Assembly (NCBI GenBank): GCA_025451075.1
Contig: JANWLA010000015.1
Coordinates: 1 to 55,899 of the forward strand
Source: Nitrosotalea sp.
Lineage (GTDB): Archaea; Thermoproteota; Nitrososphaeria; Nitrososphaerales; Nitrosopumilaceae
DNA length: 55,899 bases
Direction of reading: 5' to 3'
The notes beneath the pieces were generated by a model. That model did no database searches. It was given only the letters and a program-made list of their open reading frames with translations, and had not been told where the DNA came from. The stretch's first letter is position 1; every line of letters starts with the position of its first letter. Positions 44,166 through 53,076 of this stretch are shown one piece after another. A program made the position numbers and the translations under genes.

Positions 44166-44942
44166 ATGAACATTTCCAAAAATGCAGTCTTTCTACTAGT
44201 TATTCTGGTTGTGCCATCCACAGTGTTTCCAACATATGCAGATAATTCTTCCGGGATTACAGCAACTGCAAACAAGGATTCTTACCAGCCAGGAGACAAG
44301 GTGATAATCAGTGGATCTGTTGAGCAGCTAGTGAGCAGCAACCCTGTCACCATAATTGTGCGAAACCCCATGGGAAATGTCTACGATGTAGGTCAAGTAA
44401 ACTTGCTGAACAATTTGTTTGTGCATGATTTTGTGTTAAATGACGATTCCCTAGGTGGAATGTATAATGTCAACATAAAATACGGTACAGTATCCACCCA
44501 ACTCAATTTCATGCTAAATTCAGGAGCATTAAGTACAATCCAGGTTTTTGGCAGCGAGATCAAAGTCAGAACAAACGGTACTAATCCGATAAAATATGGC
44601 GATGTATCAGTCTCCACGGTTGATAATACCATTAAAATTTCAATGGACACATCAAAGATACAAGGAAGTTCTGCAAATCAAGAATATCAAATTCCAAAAA
44701 CAATCATTGATACCCCTGGCGGAAACATTGTATTGAAAGTTGATGGAAAACAGATTCTGTGTCCACAGAGTGAGACTGATACAATGAGGATACTTGATTG
44801 CAACATCCAGGCAAACTCTTCAAGCCTTGAACTTGACGGTGCCATAGTCATCCCAGAGTTTGGCCCATTGGCAGGTCTTGCAATATCATTGTCACTAGTT
44901 GCAGTTGTGGTTCTATCCCGAACATCCCAGATTCATTTTTAG
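44166..44942 (+). CDS. Secreted PEFG-CTERM protein, 258 aa
   Basis: I choose ATG 44166 because it gives a standard signal peptide (SKNAVFLLVILVVPSTVFPT, cut near YADN); a longer frame from 44079 overlaps the helicase end. The exported part begins with a Ca-type or Ig-like beta domain (ATANKDSYQPGDKVIISGSV). The end VIPEFGPLAGLAISLSLVAV with a basic tail is the thaumarchaeal PEFG-CTERM sorting signal. Role at the cell surface is unknown. Confidence 0.8.
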   Translation: MNISKNAVFLLVILVVPSTVFPTYADNSSGITATANKDSYQPGDKVIISGSVEQLVSSNPVTIIVRNPMGNVYDVGQVNLLNNLFVHDFVLNDDSLGGMYNVNIKYGTVSTQLNFMLNSGALSTIQVFGSEIKVRTNGTNPIKYGDVSVSTVDNTIKISMDTSKIQGSSANQEYQIPKTIIDTPGGNIVLKVDGKQILCPQSETDTMRILDCNIQANSSSLELDGAIVIPEFGPLAGLAISLSLVAVVVLSRTSQIHF

Positions 44943-44956
44943 ATTTTTTTGCAAGA

Positions 44957-45418
44957 CTAGTTTTGAAGGCTTTGACCCACAGTAATATCTCGTATCTTGT
45001 CTTTTAGTTCCTGAATTTTTGTGTTGTATTTAGCAATCTCTTTTTGTGGTATGTAATTTTCATTTTCAAATTTTTTCACATGCGATTCACATATCCACAG
45101 GAATTCTAAATCATATGATATCGAATCATGAGAATAGTCCTCTGCCATTGTCCCTGGGTGCTCTTTTTCAAATTGTATCATCTCAGGTAGCCTTTCGGTG
45201 TTGTTTTTTACTAGACTCAAAAACGAATCCAGTTCTTGTTTTAAGGACTTGTTATCTCGAATTTGTTGGGTCCACACAGGCTTGGTCTTGTCATGGTGAA
45301 CAAGTTCCTTGTTGGATAGATCAATTCCAAACGTATCCAAAACATCTCGAGTGATTTCATCTCTGACACTTTCTGACATTTTTATCAGCTTGTCAGTCGT
45401 ATCGTCCTTGAGTTTCAC
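44957..45418 (-). CDS. Hypothetical helical protein, 153 aa
   Basis: A soluble, charged, mostly helical protein (LKQELDSFLSLVKNNTERLPE, EIAKYNTKIQELKDKI at the end suggests a coiled coil). It converges on the PEFG-CTERM gene with a 14-nt gap. No family recognised. Confidence 0.6.
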   Translation of the reverse strand: MKLKDDTTDKLIKMSESVRDEITRDVLDTFGIDLSNKELVHHDKTKPVWTQQIRDNKSLKQELDSFLSLVKNNTERLPEMIQFEKEHPGTMAEDYSHDSISYDLEFLWICESHVKKFENENYIPQKEIAKYNTKIQELKDKIRDITVGQSLQN

Positions 45419-45641
45419 GTCTCTTCACTTGGAGTGTTGTGTGATACCATGCTATGTTCAAATAATGTAACAAATTGGTTTAGAGACTTGCAAGAAAAAT
45501 AAAAGAAAAGTTTGGATGTGACATGACCTGTGTTTCCAGAATTTCTGCTGTCTGCAGTGCTATAGTTACACCATTTCCTGAACGTGGCAACGCATGATTT
45601 TTCAAAAGATATTTAACATCTCCGCAGGTTCCAGTCTTTAC

Positions 45642-45896
45642 ATGATTACGTATATTCTTGTCACCTGCATCCCAGGAAACGAAAAAGAAGTTATACAAAA
45701 AATCAAGGAATTACCAAACGTGGTTGAAGTAAACGGCATCATGGGAAAGTACGACATTTTCATCAAGATCCAAGCAGGTGAAGTAATACAGGTAGATTCC
45801 ACAATAGGCAAGCTAAGGGGCGTTCCGCACATTACAAGTACAGTGTCAATACCTGTTTTGTATGGCCAGGGCGGAACAATAGACGACGAAAAGTAA
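45642..45896 (+). CDS. Stand-alone Lrp/AsnC ligand-binding (RAM) domain
   Basis: From ATG 45642 the protein reads MITYILVTCIPGNEKEVIQK and has VVEVNGIMGKYDIFIKIQAG, the fold and motif of the AsnC/Lrp effector domain. It has no DNA-binding domain. It could bind an amino acid or modulate a full-length Lrp by mixed assembly. An upstream TTG would add 16 unlikely residues. Confidence 0.85.
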   Translation: MITYILVTCIPGNEKEVIQKIKELPNVVEVNGIMGKYDIFIKIQAGEVIQVDSTIGKLRGVPHITSTVSIPVLYGQGGTIDDEK

Positions 45897-45972
45897 GTCT
45901 GGAATAATACCATATTTTACAAGTCTTTTACTTGAACGCCAAGATTATCTATAATGATAGCGCAATTAGTAC

Positions 45973-46368
45973 ATGAGAAAAGTAGTTGAGGTTGCAGACC
46001 CCAAAAGAATTGACCGGGCACCGGACAAGACGATAACATTGATGTCTGGTGGAAATTTTCTTGAACAGGGTCACATCGTAAAAAGTGTCAGCCTGAACTT
46101 GTACATACAAAGAAAAGACGAAAAACTTGGACCGTTCTCATTGATTACAGTACTTGTCGAGACAGATAAGGGGCTAGTTGAGATGACATATGATGAAGGA
46201 TACAGGGGTGTAAATGCAATAGAAGAGGCCGCAACATTTCTTACATCACACTTGGGCATTTCAGGGCTCATCTTGCGGTCTGTCATGCAACTTGACCAAT
46301 CTCTGAACAAAAATAATTTATTGGTGCTAAAATCCGATGATCAAGACATGGAATTTTATGAAGTTTGA
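45973..46368 (+). CDS. Hypothetical protein, 131 aa
   Basis: A soluble alpha/beta protein (HIVKSVSLNLYIQRKDEKLG, LVEMTYDEGYRGVNAIEEAA). It overlaps the next gene by 11 nt. No motif identifies a function. Confidence 0.6.
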   Translation: MRKVVEVADPKRIDRAPDKTITLMSGGNFLEQGHIVKSVSLNLYIQRKDEKLGPFSLITVLVETDKGLVEMTYDEGYRGVNAIEEAATFLTSHLGISGLILRSVMQLDQSLNKNNLLVLKSDDQDMEFYEV

Positions 46369-46513
46369 GAGAAAGCCAATTGAGATTGTTCCAACTTGCG
46401 CCATGTGCTCAAGGCCCGTAAAGGAACACAACAAAGAACAGATAAAGTCATGCACAGAAGAAAGAAGAAAATCACAGGAATTAAAAAAATCCAGTGAAAA
46501 CAATACTGCATAG
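46358..46513 (+). CDS. Small Cys-motif protein, 51 aa
   Basis: ATG 46358 overlaps the end of the preceding gene, and TAG 46511 is two bases before the next start. The protein has CAMC (14-17) and a further Cys32 followed by a charged helix (EERRKSQELKKSSENN). The tight fit between neighbours supports it being real; zinc binding is possible. Confidence 0.55.
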   Translation: MKFERKPIEIVPTCAMCSRPVKEHNKEQIKSCTEERRKSQELKKSSENNTA

Positions 46514-46515
46514 GT

Positions 46516-46776
46516 TTGGTCCGTTACAGTACAGTTCCGCCTGACTTGTATCTAAGAGTAAGAAAAGGATTGCAAAAAGATCATGTCTTGTCACAATATC
46601 CATCATTTCATGAATCAATGCACGACTCGTTTGAGATTGTATCACTTGAAGGAAAAGTTGCAGTATACTATTACAAAGACGGTACCCTTACAGTTGAGGG
46701 CGATGATGGTGATGCATTTTTTCGCAGAATAGTTCGTCAGGTCAATAAGATGATATCAAGGAAGGATTATCTCTGA
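46516..46776 (+). CDS. Small hypothetical protein, 86 aa
   Basis: Starts with TTG at 46516, two bases after the previous stop. It has a helix-strand pattern (SFEIVSLEGKVAVYYYKDGT then GDAFFRRIVRQVNKMISRK) resembling a compact alpha/beta domain. Probably the third gene of an operon beginning at 45973. Function unknown. Confidence 0.6.
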   Translation: MVRYSTVPPDLYLRVRKGLQKDHVLSQYPSFHESMHDSFEIVSLEGKVAVYYYKDGTLTVEGDDGDAFFRRIVRQVNKMISRKDYL

Positions 46777-46782
46777 AAAGTA

Positions 46783-47442
46783 TCACAGGTCAAGCTCACT
46801 TGCATCCTGCAATTTCTCTGTCAAGTCAAGATACGTGTACGGGTCTAGTTGTTTTGCAAAGCCCTTGTCTATATTGATGAGATAAATGGAATGTAGTCTA
46901 GCGTTTAAGATATCATCAATTTCAATTGGCGGATTCTTGTAAAACCTATCGACAAGATCTTTTATTCTTTGGACCTCTTCCATTTTTCTATCACTCGGTG
47001 GTTTTAAGAATAATTTTGGGATTGGCAAAATTCCAACAACCGGTGTAGCTAGTGCAAACTTGGAGCAGTGTTTGCTATACCTTGCAATCTTGCTTGATAT
47101 TCTTGCCACATAGTAGTCGATTGTATCAAGTGCATGGTCAGGCGGAGTAAACCCAGTTTCAATTTCCATGATAAATGTACCATCGCCTTTGGTTGCAAAT
47201 ACATCACAGACAAGAATGCTTGAGAGTTGCTTCTCAATGTCTACTGTATACCCATGAGATATCAAATTTGATGCGCATATTATTTCAAGTACAGAGTGGT
47301 TTATCTTTACAAGATTTTTTTTGTACAGTTCAATCAGTCGCTCCCTTACAAAATTTATCTTGGACTTTATTTCAGGCGCCTGTCCAGCAGATAATTTCTC
47401 TGCTACGGTATACACATCATCTGTGAATTTTTCTAAATCCAA
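46783..47442 (-). CDS. PD-(D/E)XK-like hypothetical protein, 219 aa
   Basis: ICASNLISHGYTVDIEKQ, followed by LVCDVFATKGDGTFIMEIETG, has a helix and a D-x(n)-E-x-E pattern like restriction-endonuclease-fold proteins; Lys of the usual E-x-K is replaced by Glu. The rest is helical with a basic Pro-rich loop (PIPKLFLKPPSDRK). It may be a nuclease or an inactive relative. Confidence 0.5.
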   Translation of the reverse strand: MDLEKFTDDVYTVAEKLSAGQAPEIKSKINFVRERLIELYKKNLVKINHSVLEIICASNLISHGYTVDIEKQLSSILVCDVFATKGDGTFIMEIETGFTPPDHALDTIDYYVARISSKIARYSKHCSKFALATPVVGILPIPKLFLKPPSDRKMEEVQRIKDLVDRFYKNPPIEIDDILNARLHSIYLINIDKGFAKQLDPYTYLDLTEKLQDASELDL

Positions 47443-47559
47443 AATCTACTATTTCAAATCTAGTATGGGGTTTAAGAGGATAGCTAAATCAAATTAGCCA
47501 GTCACAGAGATTGAGAAATTTTAAAAAGATTTTTTATCAAGATAAAACGGATTATACGC

Positions 47560-47814
47560 ATGGTGGAGTTATCAAATGAGGACAAACTGGTATTGCTCCA
47601 GCACGCCATTTCAAAGTATGAGGATGAGAACACGTTGCTTGAGAAACTCAAGGTAGTATTACCTCAAAAGGACATTGACAGAGGAATTGCCACCCTTATT
47701 GCCACTCAAAGAGTGCGAAGGATTGGCCCCGATGTATTACAAAACAATGTAAGTCATGTTGGTGAGCTCCCAGAGATTTTGCCACACATCAAACCTATTG
47801 TAGATAGTCTCTAG
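47560..47814 (+). CDS. Small hypothetical protein, 84 aa
   Basis: A helical protein (LSNEDKLVLLQHAISKYEDE, DIDRGIATLIATQRVRRIG) with the look of a small HTH-like fold. It has its own upstream AT-rich promoter-like stretch (TTTTTTATC). No certain assignment. Confidence 0.55.
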   Translation: MVELSNEDKLVLLQHAISKYEDENTLLEKLKVVLPQKDIDRGIATLIATQRVRRIGPDVLQNNVSHVGELPEILPHIKPIVDSL

Positions 47815-47979
47815 CACGATTTTGCATTTTGACCCAAATTTTGAAAACCTAGTCAGTATTTTTTTCCAGACAAATCTGTAGACGTATTTTATCTTTTTTC
47901 AATGTTCCACACACAAGATCTCAAAAAACTTATGACCAAGTTATACATATGATAAATGTCAAACAAGATTTCAAATATC

Positions 47980-48042
47980 TGGACACATTACTCCACCCAC
48001 AATATGGACAATTCCCTTGTGATTATGTCCATAAAATGGACA
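47980..48042. promoter_or_regulatory. ATGGACA repeats and palindrome upstream of hbd
   Basis: In the 329-nt gap 47815-48143, a perfect palindrome TGTCCAT-AAA-ATGGACA spans 48026-48042. Further copies are ATGGACA at 48004-48010 and TGGACAC at about 47980. They lie about 100 nt upstream of the dehydrogenase start, above a TTTAAATAG TATA-like box near 48058. They could be regulator sites for this carbon-cycle gene. The left part of the gap has nothing else I can name. Confidence 0.45.
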
Positions 48043-48143
48043 AATGATTTTTACAATTTAAATAGTTAAATGAAAATTGAAATTTTCAAGACAAGACACA
48101 AATTCTAAAAACTTACAAATAGATGTAATCCAGACCAGTAAAC

Positions 48144-49280
48144 ATGACAATAAAAAACATTACAGTTTTAGGTTCTGGAATAATGGGCCACGGAATTGCC
48201 CAAGTTTCTGCAATGTCAGGATACAACGTAGTTCTAAGAGATATTGAAAAACAGTTTTTGGATAAAGCCATGGAAAAGATCAAGTGGTCACTTGACAAGC
48301 TAGTATCAAAACAAAAAATTACTGAAACACAAGGAAAAGAAATTTTTGCAAGAATTACTCCCATAGTAGACCTGGCAGAGGCCCTAAAAGATTGTGATTT
48401 GATGATTGAAGTAGTACCGGAAATAATGGATCTGAAGAAAAAAGTCTATGCCGAAGTGGATAAAGTTGTACCCGAAAAAACAGTCTTTGCATCAAATACT
48501 AGCACATTGCCAATAACTGAAATCGCAAACACCACATCAAGACCAGAACGATTCATTGGTATACACTTTTTCAATCCCCCACAATTGATGAAACTAGTTG
48601 AGGTAATACCTGGACAAAAGACATCAAAAGATCTAGTGGATATAACAATTAATTTTGTAAAATCAGTCTCAAAAGAACCGGTAATATGCAAAAAGGACGT
48701 TCCAGGATTTATCGTAAACAGGTTGTTCATTCCCCTAGTTCATGAGGCAGCATATGCCATGGACCGAACAGGTGCAACAAAAGAAGAGATTGATTCTGCA
48801 GTCAAATTTACACTACACTTTCCCATGGGAATATTTGAGCTTGCAGATTTTACGGGCATGGATGTAATCCACAAGGCAACACTTGAGATGCATTCTCGTG
48901 ACAAAAAAGTCATCAACCCACATCCTGTTATAGAAAAACTGTACAATGAAAAGAAACTAGGACAGAAAAGCGGTGAAGGATTCTACAAGTATTCAGGAGA
49001 ACAGTATGAGCGAATCGGCCTAACTGAAGAGCTTGCAAAAAAATTCAACCCAATACAGTTGCTTGGAAACATTCTAAACAATGCTGCATGGCTAGTTACA
49101 AATCAGGCAAGCGATGTTCCAGAAATAGAAAAAGCACTGTCACTTGGAATGGGACTCAAAAAACCGTTGTTTGATACTGCAAAAGAGTTTGGCATGCAAA
49201 ACATAGTCCAAGAGTTGGAAAAATTATCAAAAGAAAACAAGTTCTACGAGCCAGACCCGTATTTGATGTCACTCAAGTAG
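48144..49280 (+). CDS. hbd: 3-Hydroxyacyl-CoA (3-hydroxybutyryl-CoA) dehydrogenase
   Basis: The N-terminal NAD-binding motif VLGSGIMGHGIAQVSAMSGY is classical. The catalytic segment includes GIHFFNPPQLMKLVEVIPG (the catalytic His in HFFNP) and the Ser/Asn residues after SNTSTLPIT. PGFIVNRLFIPLVHEA is the dimer signature. In ammonia-oxidising archaea this enzyme oxidises (S)-3-hydroxybutyryl-CoA in the 3-hydroxypropionate/4-hydroxybutyrate cycle. Extra C-terminal ~90 residues repeat the C-terminal fold. It overlaps the convergent LOG-like gene by 8 nt. Confidence 0.9.
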   Translation: MTIKNITVLGSGIMGHGIAQVSAMSGYNVVLRDIEKQFLDKAMEKIKWSLDKLVSKQKITETQGKEIFARITPIVDLAEALKDCDLMIEVVPEIMDLKKKVYAEVDKVVPEKTVFASNTSTLPITEIANTTSRPERFIGIHFFNPPQLMKLVEVIPGQKTSKDLVDITINFVKSVSKEPVICKKDVPGFIVNRLFIPLVHEAAYAMDRTGATKEEIDSAVKFTLHFPMGIFELADFTGMDVIHKATLEMHSRDKKVINPHPVIEKLYNEKKLGQKSGEGFYKYSGEQYERIGLTEELAKKFNPIQLLGNILNNAAWLVTNQASDVPEIEKALSLGMGLKKPLFDTAKEFGMQNIVQELEKLSKENKFYEPDPYLMSLK

Positions 49281-49785
49281 AATTAATTTTTTCAAGGATA
49301 GTCTTGACAGCTTCTTTTGGAGAAGACACTCCAATTATCAACACACTTTTTCTGTGATCCAAGTATTGGTCTGCATATTTTTCTGCAATTCCTCCGCTAT
49401 TTTTTATTGCAACAATTGGTTTTTTGTACATGTAGGCAGCACAAGTCTCAGACAATGTCCCAGAGCCGCCACCAATTATTATTACGCCATCTCCTGACAA
49501 TGCGTTTAGAAAATCCCTTGCAAGACCCATGCCGCTAGGAATTACAATGTCGCAATATTCATTTGCAAACGAGGCGTCATTTTGTGGTATAATTCCCACC
49601 GTGAGACCGCCTGCATCTTTTGCACCATGAGATGCCGCCTTCATCACTCCATCTAGCCCTCCTGTTATCAGAACAGCTCCTGATTTTGCAATCTCCATCC
49701 CCGTTTCATATGCAATCTTGGCAGATTCTGGAGTACATCCGTTTTCATTATTCCCGATAACTAGAATTTGGATTTTCTTTGGCAA
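49273..49785 (-). CDS. LOG/SLOG-family (TIGR00725-like) nucleotide-binding protein
   Basis: The Rossmann-like fold shows AVLITGGLDGVMKAASHGAK and VIIIGGGSGTLSETCAAYM, the latter matching the PGGxGTxxE motif of lysine-decarboxylase-like/LOG proteins. LOG enzymes cleave nucleoside monophosphates; this subgroup (TIGR00725) has unproven activity. It converges on hbd. Confidence 0.8.
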   Translation of the reverse strand: MPKKIQILVIGNNENGCTPESAKIAYETGMEIAKSGAVLITGGLDGVMKAASHGAKDAGGLTVGIIPQNDASFANEYCDIVIPSGMGLARDFLNALSGDGVIIIGGGSGTLSETCAAYMYKKPIVAIKNSGGIAEKYADQYLDHRKSVLIIGVSSPKEAVKTILEKINST

Positions 49786-49855
49786 TTAAAATAAAATAAA
49801 AAGTTGAGCTAATAAAAATTGTATTTAGTAAATAGGGAAGAAAAGATACCTAATC

Positions 49856-51613
49856 TTAGGTACTTGTCTCTGTTTTTGGAGTTGTAGAAATTGTACTTTC
49901 TGCAGGTTTTGTTGCAGTAGTATCTGTCTTTTTCTTTCTAGGAGCACGTGGTTTTTTTACTTTGGTACTTTTTGATTCTGATTTTACCTGTGTATTTGGA
50001 GCTGTTTGTGGTTTTGGTTGCTGAGGTTTTTGTTGTTGTGGGGGGCGTTGACCTTGTGGACGTTGTTGATTCTGTTGTGGTCTGTTGCCTTGATTTGGTT
50101 TTTGTCCAGGCTTTTGGCTTTGTTGTGGTCGGTTACCTTGTTGAGGGTGCTGACCTTGTGGTCTGTTACCATGCTGAGGTTTTTGTTGAGGATATTGTCC
50201 CTGTGGTCTTTGGCCTTGTTGAGGTCGTTGTCCCTGTTGTGGACGTTGACCTTGCTGTGGTGGTCTCTGACCTTGTGGTCTTTGTTGTTGGCCTTGTTGA
50301 GGCTTGTTGCCTTGTTGCGGTCTATTTCCTTGCTGTGGCTTTTGACCAGGTCTCTGCCCCTGTTGAGGTCCTTTACTCTGTTGTGGTTTTTGTCCTTGAG
50401 GTCTTTGTTGATTCTGTTGTTGTGGCTTTTGACCTTGTGGATGTTGTTGATTCTGTTGTGGTTTGTTGCCTTGATTTGGTTTCTGTCCTGGTTTTACATT
50501 TGGACTAGCGCCAGGAATTGGTTTCATTCTGCTCCAAAGTATGCTCATTCTTGCACGATATCCTACACCATATTCCAGCTCATCTGGAACAAGTGTTGCA
50601 GGATGGACAAATCCTTGACTTCGAATTGCCATCGCTCGTCTCATTGCTATGTTTCTAACATAATCCCAGTCAACTGATTCAAATCCATCTACAGGACCTG
50701 TCAAGACTCCATTGTGCATTGAAAACACCAATGCAGATACAATTGGGATTGCATAGTTGATGCTAGCAGGTGAATTGAGTTTCACTGGCATCAGTGGCAT
50801 GTGATGACTTCCTCGAGTATTTCCAGCTACTAGGTGTGGATTGTTAAATGCAGCACCTGCTTCCTCTGTTGCTGGAAAGTCTTTTTGAGTTCTGATTATA
50901 CAAATTGGGTCGTCTTTTCCAACATATGTTCCAGCAATGTTGTGCAATCTGTCAGTTGATGCTGCCAATATTGGTTGGTTATCTTTTGTAGTTACGGTAG
51001 ATACGACATATCTTCCAGGATACATCAAGGCAGCCTCTAGTGTTGGCTTGTCTTCCCACATGTTTAGTGTGGCAATTTTGCCTTTTTCTACATCCATTAC
51101 ATTTATCCTGACACCTTTTGACAGGTTTTGGTTTACAATCAATCCAGTGTTTGATAGTGTATCTACAAACATTCTGTAGAATGGATAGTTGAATGCACCA
51201 GGCTCTGTCTTGTCTGCTGCATAAATTGTAAATGCTTCATTTGGTCTTTCATCAAATGTCATTTCTGCAACACCTGGGCCCATGCCTTTTACGTTTCCAG
51301 AAAATGAATCTTTGAGGAGGTCTTGGCCTGCACCGTAGAGTCCTTCGCTTTTTGCAACTCGTGTTGCAGCTTCAAATGCACGCCATGCAAGTCCGTGAAC
51401 TTGAGAATTGTTAACACCCTTTGTATGTGTCATGACAATGTGAATGTCATCACCGCAATATCCGATATAGGAATCAATCAAGAGTCCTTTACCATCTTTT
51501 CTTACTTGGGGCTTTACAAGATTTCTTACTGCATTTAGTAGGCCATCGCTAGGTCTGGTATGTCCACCGATTCCGCCAACATCAGCTTTGATTACTGTTA
51601 CTGTAATTTTCAT
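49856..51613 (-). CDS. fbp: Fructose-1,6-bisphosphate aldolase/phosphatase with long Gln/Pro/Gly tail
   Basis: Residues 1-371 are the archaeal bifunctional FBP aldolase/phosphatase: KADVGGIGGHTRPSDG (metal residues D11, H18), GYCGDDIHIVMTH, and the later catalytic region GNTRGSHHMPLMPV. It makes fructose 6-phosphate from triose phosphates, the key step of gluconeogenesis in an autotroph. Residues 372-585 are not part of the family: about 150 residues of Q, P, G, R and N in short units (QQGQRP, PQQGN, GQKPNQGN), then a basic patch (KVKKPRAPRKKK) and a Thr/Ser-rich end. The tail looks disordered. TATA TTTATA at 51639-51644 is 26 nt from the ATG, suggesting a leaderless mRNA. Confidence 0.93.
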   Translation of the reverse strand: MKITVTVIKADVGGIGGHTRPSDGLLNAVRNLVKPQVRKDGKGLLIDSYIGYCGDDIHIVMTHTKGVNNSQVHGLAWRAFEAATRVAKSEGLYGAGQDLLKDSFSGNVKGMGPGVAEMTFDERPNEAFTIYAADKTEPGAFNYPFYRMFVDTLSNTGLIVNQNLSKGVRINVMDVEKGKIATLNMWEDKPTLEAALMYPGRYVVSTVTTKDNQPILAASTDRLHNIAGTYVGKDDPICIIRTQKDFPATEEAGAAFNNPHLVAGNTRGSHHMPLMPVKLNSPASINYAIPIVSALVFSMHNGVLTGPVDGFESVDWDYVRNIAMRRAMAIRSQGFVHPATLVPDELEYGVGYRARMSILWSRMKPIPGASPNVKPGQKPNQGNKPQQNQQHPQGQKPQQQNQQRPQGQKPQQSKGPQQGQRPGQKPQQGNRPQQGNKPQQGQQQRPQGQRPPQQGQRPQQGQRPQQGQRPQGQYPQQKPQHGNRPQGQHPQQGNRPQQSQKPGQKPNQGNRPQQNQQRPQGQRPPQQQKPQQPKPQTAPNTQVKSESKSTKVKKPRAPRKKKTDTTATKPAESTISTTPKTETST

Positions 51614-51638
51614 TATTTCTTGTGATCAAATAGTTCGA

Positions 51639-51644
51639 TTTATA
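51639..51644 (-). promoter_or_regulatory. TATA box of fbp
   Basis: On the minus strand GGTATAAATC has its box 26 nt before the fbp ATG, the usual distance for a leaderless thaumarchaeal gene. Confidence 0.5.
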
Positions 51645-51726
51645 CCATGTGAAAAAAATTGATCTAGATGATCGAGTCAGAAAATAATTCAATTTTTGGC
51701 CGAAAAAAAATCAAAAAATGAAAATG

Positions 51727-51735
51727 CTAATAAAG
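51727..51735 (+). promoter_or_regulatory. TATA-like box of the EF-1alpha operon
   Basis: CTAATAAAG lies about 27 nt before the EF-1alpha ATG. The divergent promoter region 51614-51757 otherwise holds AT-rich sequence and a GATCTAGATGATC stretch. Confidence 0.4.
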
Positions 51736-51757
51736 CCCTTCTCAAGTAACATCCTTC

Positions 51758-53068
51758 ATGAGTACAGCAGCATCACGAAAACCTCACTTGAACATGATTG
51801 TCGTAGGACACATCGATAACGGCAAATCTACAACCATGGGTCACTTCTTAATGGAACTTGGCCTAGTAGATGAAAGAACAATTGCCTCACATGCAGCCGA
51901 ATCCGAGAAGACCGGAAAAGGTGACACTTTCAAATATGCATGGGTCATGGACAATATCAAAGACGAAAGAGAGAGAGGTATCACAATCGACTTAGCATTT
52001 CAAAAATTCGAATCACCAAAATACTTCTTCACATTAATCGACGCACCAGGCCACAGAGACTTTATCAAAAACATGATCACAGGCGCCTCCGAGGCAGACT
52101 GTGCAGTTCTAGTCTTGTCAGCCAAAGAAGGTGAAACAGATACAGCAACCGCACCGGGTGGACAAGCAAGAGAACATGCTTTCTTACTTAGAACACTAGG
52201 TGTAGGACAGCTAGTAGTAGCAATCAACAAGATGGACGATAGCAATTTCTCAGAAGCAGCATTCAAGGCTGCAAAAGAAAAGGCAGAGAAATTGTTGAAG
52301 TCAGTAGGTTACAAACTTGAAAAAGTAGCAATCATCCCAGTATCAGGTTGGAAGGGCGATAACCTAGTAAAGAAATCACCAAATATGCCATGGTGGACAG
52401 GAAAGTCACTATACGAAGCATTCGATGACTTTACAATGCCAGACAAACCAACCGGAAAACCGCTAAGAATTCCAATCCAAGATGTATACACAATCACCGG
52501 TGTAGGTACCGTTCCAGTAGGACGTGTAGAAACCGGAGTTGCAAAACCAGGTATGAAGATAGTTGTCATGCCATCAGGTGCAGTAGGAGAAATCAAGTCA
52601 ATTGAAACCCACCACACTGAAATGCCATCTGCAGAACCAGGTGACAACATTGGATTCAACCTAAGAGGTATTGAAAAGAAAGATATCCACAGAGGCGATG
52701 TAATTGGAACAGCCGATTCACCACCAAACGTGGCAAAAGAATTCAGAGCACAGATAATAGTTATCCATCATCCAACAGCAATTGCACCTGGATACACACC
52801 AGTAATGCATGCACATACCGCTCAAGTTGCAGCAACCATAGTAGCATTTGAAGCAAAAATCAACCCACAGTCTGGTGCAATTGAAGAAGAAAATCCAAAG
52901 TTCTTAAAGGCAGGAGATTCTGCAATCGTTAGAATCAAGCCAGTAAGACCATTGTGCATCGAGACATTTGGTGAATTCCCAGAGATGGGAAGATTTGCTC
53001 TCAGAGATATGGGTGCAACAATTGCAGCAGGTATTGTAAAGGATATTACTGAGAAATACACAAAATAG
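51758..53068 (+). CDS. tuf: Translation elongation factor EF-1alpha
   Basis: GTPase motifs are complete: G1 GHIDNGKST (residues 17-25, with Asn in place of the usual His, as in thaumarchaea), G2 ERGITI, G3 DAPGHRDF, G4 NKMD and G5 in the VSGWKG region. Domains 2 and 3 follow (GVGTVPVGRVETG; GEFPEMGRFALRDMG). It brings aminoacyl-tRNA to the ribosome. It heads an operon with S10 (8-nt gap) and Rpo12. Confidence 0.97.
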   Translation: MSTAASRKPHLNMIVVGHIDNGKSTTMGHFLMELGLVDERTIASHAAESEKTGKGDTFKYAWVMDNIKDERERGITIDLAFQKFESPKYFFTLIDAPGHRDFIKNMITGASEADCAVLVLSAKEGETDTATAPGGQAREHAFLLRTLGVGQLVVAINKMDDSNFSEAAFKAAKEKAEKLLKSVGYKLEKVAIIPVSGWKGDNLVKKSPNMPWWTGKSLYEAFDDFTMPDKPTGKPLRIPIQDVYTITGVGTVPVGRVETGVAKPGMKIVVMPSGAVGEIKSIETHHTEMPSAEPGDNIGFNLRGIEKKDIHRGDVIGTADSPPNVAKEFRAQIIVIHHPTAIAPGYTPVMHAHTAQVAATIVAFEAKINPQSGAIEEENPKFLKAGDSAIVRIKPVRPLCIETFGEFPEMGRFALRDMGATIAAGIVKDITEKYTK

Positions 53069-53076
53069 GGACTTGA

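Noticed and set aside
45480-45698. 72-codon minus-strand frame
   Set aside because: It overlaps the start of the RAM-domain gene and shows no protein-like pattern.
49948-50677. Plus-strand frames of 186 and 223 codons opposite the fbp tail
   Set aside because: They are the antisense of the Gln/Pro-rich repeats and give monotonous Val/Leu/Trp-rich sequences unlike any protein.
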